9,752 bases of DNA. It comes from Dethiosulfovibrio sp. GTDB lineage: Bacteria; Synergistota; Synergistia; Synergistales; Dethiosulfovibrionaceae. A program made the position numbers and the translations under genes. Shown here one piece after another: positions 6,880 to 9,752 of the stretch. Each line of letters starts with the position of its first letter. Within the stretch, counting starts at the first letter, position 1. Below the pieces are notes generated by a model that worked only from the letters and a program-made list of their open reading frames with translations, searched no databases and had not been told where the DNA came from. Where the stretch lies: positions 1-9,752 of the forward strand of contig JAQUTB010000039.1 in assembly GCA_028709985.1 (NCBI GenBank). Direction: 5' to 3'.

Positions 6880-7005
6880 GAAACTCTAGCAAGAAGAGGG
6901 TTTTGTGTTCAAACGCTCCCTCCCTCCAGCAAAGGGTCGATAGAGGCGGGGAGAAAGTTCACCATCACGGAGGAGTATTTTTCGCTTACCGCCCTGCTGG
7001 GAAAC

Positions 7006-7914
7006 GTGTTCACAAAACTCAACGGCATGGACAAAGACGAAATTGGGCGCTCAGCCTTTTTTATCCCCCAAAACGAGGGGGCCGAGACGGACGGACAGTA
7101 CAGTCGCCTGCTAAGGACGAAGTTTGACGAAGAGGGTTTTGAGGATATCGATATCGTATCCCCATACTGGGAGGACCTCCTACACATCGACGGCAAAAAC
7201 TTCGAGGAACTATGCATGACCTTCCTCGCTGGGGATACGGTATGGTGTGCGCCACAAAGATCCAGAGGGAAACATCTAAACACCATAACTGGCTTGATAA
7301 AAGACGGTAATCTCAACCTGGAGCGGCTGAGAGCCGTCGCTCAGGAGATCGCATCTGAGCTGGAGAAAGAGGGCTTTGCAAAAACCATACTCGCTTTAGG
7401 AGAGACCAGCGTCCTGTTTGACGACCTCCTAAACAACGAGACGTTCAAGAATCTCGAGGAAAAAGGCCATCGCGTCCTGTACAGCCCCTTCGGAGAGACC
7501 ATGTGGATGATGTGGCGGGATTACGCCGACCAAAACAAAAACAAGCAGCCCGAGCTTATGGAGCAAAGGCTCCGAGATCTCAAGCATAAAATCGCCGTCA
7601 TCTCTGAGGCCCTATCGGCCTGGAGTCCCTACGAAAACGACCCGGACGAGCTGGTTCGAGTCGCAGACAGGACGCTGGGCTATTTTTCCGGCGCCCACGG
7701 GAGATACAGACAGGCGAAGCAGCTCTGTTCGTCGACCAAAATTGACGGAGTGATCACGGCAGCCTCGATCTACGAAAACACCGGGATAGCTCTAGGGATG
7801 CTCCAAAAGGGCTTCGAGAGAGAGGGAGCAAAGCCGGTTTTAAACCTCACCTTCGACGGAAACAGGAACGAGAACGATAGGATAAAGATCGACTCGTTTA
7901 TTCACTATCTTTAA
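7006..7914 (+). CDS. C-terminal HgdB-like half of the activase protein, separated by the in-frame stop
   Basis: This segment is in the same frame as the upstream activase gene and is best seen as its C-terminal part. The homologous reading begins directly after the TAA at 6880. The first usable start is GTG 7006 (302 residues) or ATG 7027, and neither has a convincing ribosome site. The C-terminal end is typical of the HgdB-like (COG3581) part: GAHGRYRQAKQL, DGVITAASIYENTGIALG, KPVLNLTFDGNRNENDRIKI and a final HYL. In related long activases this half usually carries cysteine motifs (a KYTNNEMCYP-like and a GGQCR-like stretch, from memory). Here the matching positions read GRKFTITEEYFS, before 7006, and EGAETDGQYS, both without cysteine, so it probably holds no cluster. 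If the TAA is real the segment is either untranslated or made by reinitiation. Confidence 0.6.
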   Translation: MFTKLNGMDKDEIGRSAFFIPQNEGAETDGQYSRLLRTKFDEEGFEDIDIVSPYWEDLLHIDGKNFEELCMTFLAGDTVWCAPQRSRGKHLNTITGLIKDGNLNLERLRAVAQEIASELEKEGFAKTILALGETSVLFDDLLNNETFKNLEEKGHRVLYSPFGETMWMMWRDYADQNKNKQPELMEQRLRDLKHKIAVISEALSAWSPYENDPDELVRVADRTLGYFSGAHGRYRQAKQLCSSTKIDGVITAASIYENTGIALGMLQKGFEREGAKPVLNLTFDGNRNENDRIKIDSFIHYL

Positions 7915-7927
7915 GGGGCAAAACTAA

Positions 7928-8515
7928 ATGCACGGAAAACACGATTGCAGAAACGGGTCTCGACGTGGGCCGAGCAGCTTTCACATGCAGGACCCCGCGC
8001 TGGTGTTCGAAAAGCTGGATTTGAGGGAGGGAGACACATTTTTAGACCTAGGCTGTGGCGCAGGAGACTATTCGCTCCACGCCGCCGGTATAGTGGGAGA
8101 ATCTGGCCGAGTATTCGCCGTGGACCTTTGGGAGGAGATGCTGGATAAAATACGTGACGATGCCATGGCACGGGGAATCCACAACGTATACCCAGTGATC
8201 TCGGATATACAAAATAAAATTGAAGCACCGGACAAAAGTGCGGATATCTGTTTGATCTCCCACGTGCTGCACTCGATGGATTTTCCGGCAAAGGCAGATC
8301 GCTTGTTCGGTGAAGTCAGGAGGGTATTGAAAGCCGGGGGTAAACTCGCTATCGTTGAATGCAAAAAGGAAAAGAGCTCTTTTGGACCTCCCATAGAGTT
8401 GAGGATCTCCCCTGAGGAGCTTGAGCGACACGCGAATAAATTTAAATTCAATAAAACAGGACGCGATGATCTAGGACTCAACTACATATTGATTTTTAAT
8501 TTAAACCAGGAATAA
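7928..8515 (+). CDS. Class I SAM-dependent methyltransferase (small, UbiE/ArsM-like fold)
   Basis: This 195-residue cytosolic enzyme should transfer a methyl group from S-adenosylmethionine to an unknown acceptor. Motif I is FLDLGCGAGDYS (38-49), which binds SAM. An acidic residue after beta-strand 2 (FAVD, D66) would bind the ribose. Later family signs are ADICLISHVLHS (105-116) and the post-motif VRRVLKAGGKLAIVE (130-144). The N-terminus has a histidine/cysteine-containing stretch (HGKHDC) and PSSFHMQDP. It starts 13 bases after the activase frame ends, with AAGGGG about 9 bases upstream of ATG 7928, so it is very likely co-transcribed. The acceptor cannot be inferred from sequence. Linkage to the activase suggests a methyl transfer tied to the low-potential reaction, but this is inference. 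Confidence 0.88.
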   Translation: MHGKHDCRNGSRRGPSSFHMQDPALVFEKLDLREGDTFLDLGCGAGDYSLHAAGIVGESGRVFAVDLWEEMLDKIRDDAMARGIHNVYPVISDIQNKIEAPDKSADICLISHVLHSMDFPAKADRLFGEVRRVLKAGGKLAIVECKKEKSSFGPPIELRISPEELERHANKFKFNKTGRDDLGLNYILIFNLNQE

Positions 8516-8521
8516 ACTTAG

Positions 8522-8570
8522 GATAGAGCTAAAAGGGCCCCCTGCTTCAGGGGACACCTTTAGCTCTATC
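8522..8570. terminator. Bidirectional stem-loop terminator between convergent genes
   Basis: A long stem-loop has outer arms GATAGAGCTAAA (8522-8533) and TTTAGCTCTATC (8559-8570), perfectly complementary over 12 bp, and an inner stem CCCCTG/CAGGGG (8539-8544 with 8548-8553) closed by CTT. An A-rich left flank and T-rich right flank around the GC-rich inner stem make it workable on either strand. It lies 6 bases after the methyltransferase stop and 31 bases past the rhodanese stop. Confidence 0.75.
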
Positions 8571-8607
8571 AATGCTATATCAATACTATATCAATACTAT
8601 ATCATTT
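8564..8607. repeat. Short tandem repeat, four 11-bp units (CTATATCAATA)
   Basis: Units at 8575-8585 and 8586-8596 are identical (CTATATCAATA). The flanking units are degenerate: CTCTATCAATG at 8564-8574, which overlaps the terminator arm, and CTATATCATTT at 8597-8607. The last unit includes the stop codon of the rhodanese gene. The 11-bp period is close to one helical turn. It probably arose by slippage. Confidence 0.8.
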
Positions 8608-9752
8608 AGATTTTATCTTAAAGAAGGACCGAGGCTCCCTCTCCGGTGCGTCGTCAGGAAGGCCAGCATCCTTTCTGGGACTTCCCTTTATCTTGTGCCA
8701 TTCGTACCAACCACCGTCGTAGACCCTTATATCCTGCCAGCCCATAGCGTAGGCGTAGAAATAGGTCTCGCTGGCCCTCCATCCCGTTCCACAGTGAAAG
8801 GACACCGCCCTATCGGGGGTGATCCCCCATCTAGCCCATCTATCAGCCATCATCTCGTAGTTAAATGCTGTATTATCTAGATTTCTGTAGTCCTCCATAG
8901 CGTAGGGATCGGAACCGGCATAGCCAAAGCGAGATCTCGCGATATCCCCGGCCTCACCGATATAGGTATAGCCACTTATCTCGCAGAGATACTCAGGCCA
9001 GCTCCTTATGGACGCGATAACGGCGTGGGGATCGTTCACCAAGGCAAGTTCCTCCTCGTAATCGATCAAAACAGAGGGGTTTTGAGGGATCGACACCCCA
9101 AAATCATCGACGGCGGTCCACTCCCTATCTCCTTCCTCAAGAGGAAGTCCCTCAAGTTCCCAGAGGGGCTTGCCACCGTTTAAAAAGCGGACATCCTTCA
9201 CGCCAGCGTAGTGCATGATCATTCCAGCCCTATAGGCAGCGGTGGTAGCCGCGACAGAACCGTAGAGAACCACTGTTGTGTCGGAGGTTATGCCCATAGC
9301 CTCGAGTTTCTCCTTTATGTATTCGTCGGTGGGACGGTTCCAGAATTTAAGCTGTTCCTCCATTGGAATAGACTCATAATCGGCTAAAACCCTGACGCCT
9401 CTGACCTGATTGATGGTGTCATCCACGGTTATGGCTCCTGGAATATGTCCCCTGACAAAATCATCCTTCTCAAAGGGCAGGTTAACTTCAACTATCTGAA
9501 ATTTTCCGCCTTTGAACGTCGCCGGAGATCCACCCTCCAAGAGAGTCTTAACCCAGCCAGGATAGACCAGCATCTCGTATCGGGGCATCTTCTTTACGGG
9601 AAAGCCGGAGTCTATCCACTTGCCCAAACCACCGTCAAGCACCTTCACGTTCTTAAATCCAGCTGCCACGAATAGGTCGTAGGCGTCCGATCCGAGGGTA
9701 TCGTTTCCGTAAAGCACGGTAGTGACCGATTTATCCAGATCACGACGGGCCA
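8602..9752 (-). CDS. Multi-domain rhodanese (sulfurtransferase), N-terminus beyond right edge
   Basis: This protein likely transfers sulfane sulfur (thiosulfate, polysulfide or mercaptopyruvate type). The frame stays open to the right edge (ARRDLDKSVTT precedes the GTG at 9717), so that GTG is not the true start; 382 residues are visible. Visible residues 1-51 are the end of one rhodanese domain (VTTVLYGNDTLGSD then LDGGLGKWIDSGFPV). A second domain, about 80-205, has FVRGHIPGA and TTVVLYGSVAATT then LNGGKPLWELEG. A third, about 225-355, has IASIRSWPEYL, CGTGWRAS and YDGGWYEW. Only the third has the catalytic cysteine (C320, CGTGWRA loop). The first two have LYG where cysteine would be expected, so they look structural or regulatory. 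No upstream or regulatory sequence is visible. It is convergent with the methyltransferase operon. Confidence 0.92.
   Translation of the reverse strand, partial: ARRDLDKSVTTVLYGNDTLGSDAYDLFVAAGFKNVKVLDGGLGKWIDSGFPVKKMPRYEMLVYPGWVKTLLEGGSPATFKGGKFQIVEVNLPFEKDDFVRGHIPGAITVDDTINQVRGVRVLADYESIPMEEQLKFWNRPTDEYIKEKLEAMGITSDTTVVLYGSVAATTAAYRAGMIMHYAGVKDVRFLNGGKPLWELEGLPLEEGDREWTAVDDFGVSIPQNPSVLIDYEEELALVNDPHAVIASIRSWPEYLCEISGYTYIGEAGDIARSRFGYAGSDPYAMEDYRNLDNTAFNYEMMADRWARWGITPDRAVSFHCGTGWRASETYFYAYAMGWQDIRVYDGGWYEWHKIKGSPRKDAGLPDDAPEREPRSFFKIKSK

Noticed and set aside
6969..6985. GGAGGAG as the ribosome site for a separately translated C-terminal protein
   Set aside because: There is no start codon in frame at suitable distance. 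The bases encode Glu-Glu of the continuous frame.
7911..8481. Minus-strand open frames opposite the methyltransferase
   Set aside because: The plus-strand frame has clear methyltransferase motifs and a ribosome site. The minus frames overlap one another and show no family features.
8564..8607. CRISPR array
   Set aside because: The units are 11 bp, contiguous, and have no spacers.

Overview
The window looks like a bacterial chromosome segment from an anaerobe. The oxygen-sensitive HgdC/BcrAD-type activase, the multi-domain rhodanese and the frequent AGG/GGG/CTG codons would fit a Synergistota (Dethiosulfovibrio-like) or Firmicutes anaerobe. This taxonomic guess is an inference of low to moderate confidence. 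No RNA genes, CRISPR arrays or transposases were seen.

Region 1 (1-2864, minus strand) is a three-gene ABC importer operon read right to left: periplasmic binding protein, fused double-domain permease, and the N-terminal 55 codons of the ATPase, which runs off the left edge. It is of the COG1840/FbpB type (iron(III), phosphonate or sugar-phosphate). A good sigma70-type promoter (TTGAGT-N17-TATAAT) lies just upstream of the binding protein.

Region 2 (2865-3078) has no gene. It holds a GC-rich, perfect 20-bp inverted repeat and a small hairpin followed by a T-run on the minus strand.

Region 3 (3079-8515) is the most interesting part. A cysteine-rich CRP/FNR-family regulator (minus strand) is divergent from a large plus-strand gene for a fused ATP-dependent activase. 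That frame holds two tandem BcrAD/HgdC ATPase domains, a DUF2229/HgdB-like domain and a C-terminal HgdB-like half. One in-frame TAA (6877-6879) breaks the otherwise open 1330-codon frame 3925-7914. A small SAM-dependent methyltransferase follows 13 bases later. The regulator promoter (TTGACG-N17-TATATT) has a TGTGA/TCACA dyad over its -10, so autoregulation, and perhaps control of the divergent operon, is plausible. The working idea is a redox-controlled, ATP-driven low-potential electron-transfer enzyme coupled to a methyltransferase, possibly now inactivated by the stop codon. Base composition falls from GC-rich in the ABC operon to AT-rich in the regulator and intermediate in the activase.

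Region 4 (8516-9752) begins with a bidirectional-looking stem-loop terminator and a short 11-bp tandem repeat. These separate the methyltransferase from a convergent minus-strand gene for a multi-domain rhodanese (sulfurtransferase) that runs off the right edge. In the visible part only the last of three rhodanese domains keeps the catalytic cysteine.
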